Source of the DNA: Pseudomonas helleri
GTDB taxonomy: Bacteria; Pseudomonadota; Gammaproteobacteria; Pseudomonadales; Pseudomonadaceae
Reading direction: 5' to 3'
NCBI RefSeq assembly: GCF_009600315.1
Contig: NZ_WIWC01000033.1
Coordinates: forward strand, 1-55,504
DNA: 55,504 bases
This document shows, piece after piece, positions 53,748 to 55,504 of this stretch (its first letter is position 1; each line of letters opens with the position of its first letter). The notes beneath the pieces are model-generated. The model was not told the origin of the DNA. It saw only the letters and a program-made list of their open reading frames with translations, and ran no database searches. A program made the position numbers and the translations under genes.

Positions 53748-54283
53748 TATTCCTCCGGAAGGATATCTATTTTTGTAAATTCTACGTTGCGCCCATCCAA
53801 ATGTATTTGTTGTGCTCCACCGGTCCCGTATTGTGGGTAGGCATTTGTGAATGGTTCTAAAGTTGTTTTTTCGGTGTCTCCCTTACTGAATGGTATCCGT
53901 ACTTCGGGTGTTCCTTTTTTATATAACTGTAATGTATCAAATCGTGCACGAATCCTTGAGTCGCTCCATGATTTGGGGCCGTTCATATCTGGACCCACTT
54001 CAGGGCCTTTAATTTGGAACGCATCGCGAGCTTTTTTTCCGGAGAAAAACTCTTCAAATCCTGCATAGGTCACTGGAGCTTTATACTTGGTTAGAACCTT
54101 TTCCGCATACTCATTAATGGTTCCATCGTCATTCAGGTATCTCATATATCTATAGCCAGTCCCGGGCAATGTCGAATCAGGCCCTGACGGTCCCACATAA
54201 AAATCCGGGCTGGCTTGGGGTATCCCGGGTTCAATAGAAGAAGTTTTAGACTCTGTTCCCGGACAATCCCCCTCAACACTCAT
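53747..54283 (-). other. C-terminal toxin tip of the Rhs protein, unassigned domain
   Basis: 178 residues follow DPLGL and are unlike the core. Visible blocks are GTGYRYMRYLNDDGT, YAGFEEFFSGKKARDAF, KSWSDSRIRARFDTLQLYKK and a C-terminal YPQYGTGGAQQIHLDG. An early YR and a late Gly-rich GAQQ strand recall ADP-ribosyltransferase/NAD-acting toxins, but that is a weak resemblance. I cannot assign an activity. The tip is intact. Confidence 0.6.
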
Positions 54284-54696
54284 CAACCCCAACGGATCCA
54301 CCCACCCCGTGGGGTTGGGCACGTACTGGTAGCTGTTGAGTCCGCCCGCCAGTTTGATCGGGTCGGGGGTCAGGTAGCGGCCGGTGTTGGGATTGTAGTA
54401 GCGATGGCGGTTGTAGTGTAGTCCGCTTTCTTCGTCGTAATACTGGCCCTGAAAACGCAGAGGGTTGCTGATTTCATTGATGTCGAATTTGATGACGTTG
54501 CCGTAGGCCCGGTAATGCGCCGACCAGACGATTTTGCCGCCTGGGTCGGTCAGTTCTTGCGGGGTGCCCAAATGGTCGAGCTGGTAGTAGTAGACCTCGT
54601 GGGTTGTGCCGTGGCCTTTGAGTAAAGCCATCGGTTTGAAGGTGCCGGGTTCGTACACGTAGCTGCGGTACAGCGGCCAGCCGTAGACGCCTTTTT

Positions 54697-55504
54697 GGTA
54701 GATGTTCTCGGCAATCAGCCGGTCGCCTTGCCAGAGAAATTGGGTGGTTTTGCCGTCCATGTCTTTGGCGATGCGTCGGCCAAAGGCGTCGTAGCGGTAG
54801 GCGACGTCGCTGCCGTCGGGCAGGGTGATGCCGATCAGGCGGTGTTGGCTGTCGTAGCGGTAATGGCGCACCAGTCGTTGGCCGGCGCCGCGTCGTTCGC
54901 GGATGAGGTTGCCGTAGGCGTCTTAGTCGAAGTGGCAATCACCTTGCATCAGCAGGCGGTTGCCTTTGATTTTGCCGTGGCTGCGGCCCTGGCCGTTGTA
55001 GCTTTGGCTGAGCAGGTTGCCCGCCGGGTCGTGGGCGAAGTGTTCGACGTGGTTGATGAAGCCGATGACTTCGGTGAGGCGGTCGAGGGGGTCGTAGGCG
55101 TAGCTGTTTTGACCTTTGCGGCTGTCGGTGAGCAAGCGCAGGTTGCTGTTGGCGTCGTATTGGTAGCTGCGCCGGTAGTGGTAGTGGCCGGTGACTTCGC
55201 CGTTGTGGTCGAGCGGGTGGACGCGGTGTTCCTTGAGGCGGTGTTGTTCGTCGTAGTGGTATTCGCTGAGCACCGCGCCTTGCTGACGCATGATTTCGCG
55301 CCCGTGTTCAAAGCGGTGGCCGGTGAGGCGCTGGCCGTTGAGGTGGATGGCTTTGAGCACGCCGCCGGGGTGGTAGAGGTAGTGCAGGCGGTTGCCGTCG
55401 GGCAGTTTGCAGTGGCTGAGCTGGCCGAGGGCGTCGTAGCGGTAGCGCAGGGTGGCCCAGCCCTGATGCTCGGTGATGAGGCGGTCTTGCAGGTCGTATT
55501 CGTA
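54697..55504. repeat. Direct repeat of Rhs core (copy 2; copy 1 at 51500-52307)
   Basis: The two blocks align without gaps from about 51545 to 52307 at a constant offset of 3197 bases, with few substitutions. The repeat extends beyond the right edge. It makes homologous recombination, and loss of the toxin/immunity segment between, likely. Confidence 0.85.

Larger units (their letters stand above)
53747..55504 (-). pseudogene. Rhs polymorphic toxin, 3' part, core interrupted by an ochre codon
   Basis: The gene enters from the right edge. The core has many YD repeats and the conserved end LDHLGTPQELTDPGGK, YYDEESGLHYNRHRYYNPNT, GRYLTPDPIKLAGGLNSYQY and the autocleavage-type DPLGL (54284-54298). 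A single base change turned the Tyr codon of FDYDAYG into TAA at 54923-54925; the second copy keeps TAC (51726-51728). Downstream the frame stays open to the tip end. Rhs proteins are delivered by type VI or other secretion systems. Whether the stop abolishes the toxin or an internal start (for example GTG/ATG near 54871) makes a shorter product is unknown. Confidence 0.85.

Noticed and set aside
51275..55504. CRISPR-like array from repeated Rhs motifs
   Set aside because: The repeats are coding YD motifs of variable length without regular spacers; no cas genes.

Overview
The window looks like a chromosomal segment of a fluorescent-group-type Pseudomonas. The reasons are the arginine succinyltransferase (aru) gene order followed by alaS, lysC and rsmA/csrA, an AmrZ regulator, a Pseudomonas-style MgtE, Pseudomonas-type ArgR half-sites, REP-like intergenic palindromes and high-GC coding sequence. 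The species cannot be fixed from the sequence alone.

Layout. 1-937: 3' part of a large DUF6543-type toxin-like gene, probably frameshifted. 938-9236: arginine/ornithine catabolism (aruC-F-G-D-B, a small conserved gene, aruE) behind a promoter flanked by two ArgR half-sites. 9246-10040: ribH under an FMN riboswitch. 10257-20197: housekeeping block with ltaE, alaS, lysC, csrA/rsmA, tRNA-Ser(GCT), two identical tRNA-Arg(ACG), mgtE, amrZ, phnN, two tiny membrane-protein genes and tRNA-Arg(CCT). 20489-25860: accessory redox genes (aldo/keto reductase, MDR oxidoreductase, LysR), then a collapsed locus with a gutted aldo/keto reductase, intact cupin and CMD genes, and a LysR stub. 25904-34733: a probable sigma-54-controlled uptake operon (TonB receptor, binding lipoprotein, two permeases, double ATPase) with a DszC/SfnB-like flavoprotein gene between the permeases, which suggests organosulfur scavenging. 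35079-35243: a tiny, extremely hydrophilic protein.

35424-46009: a sugar-acid (aldonate) catabolic cluster. It holds XylD-like and XylX-like dehydratases, a GarR-like reductase, an MFS carrier, a DenD-like dehydrogenase, and a second FAH hydrolase paired with a 2-keto-3-deoxy-aldonate SDR. A divergent LysR gene is bounded by two related dyads, and a second MFS carrier follows it. 46063-51274: a histidine-phosphatase-fold protein, a small unknown protein, an AppA-like periplasmic acid phosphatase, a gamma-glutamylpolyamine synthetase-like enzyme and an MFS carrier.

51275-55504: a decaying Rhs polymorphic-toxin locus on the minus strand. The upstream Rhs gene (running off the right edge) carries one ochre codon in its core but an intact unassigned C-terminal tip and a translationally coupled candidate immunity gene. 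Downstream lie a DUF2247-type orphan immunity gene with two offsetting frameshifts and a second, multiply broken Rhs core. This locus, and the sigma-54 organosulfur-type operon, are the most unusual parts of the window.
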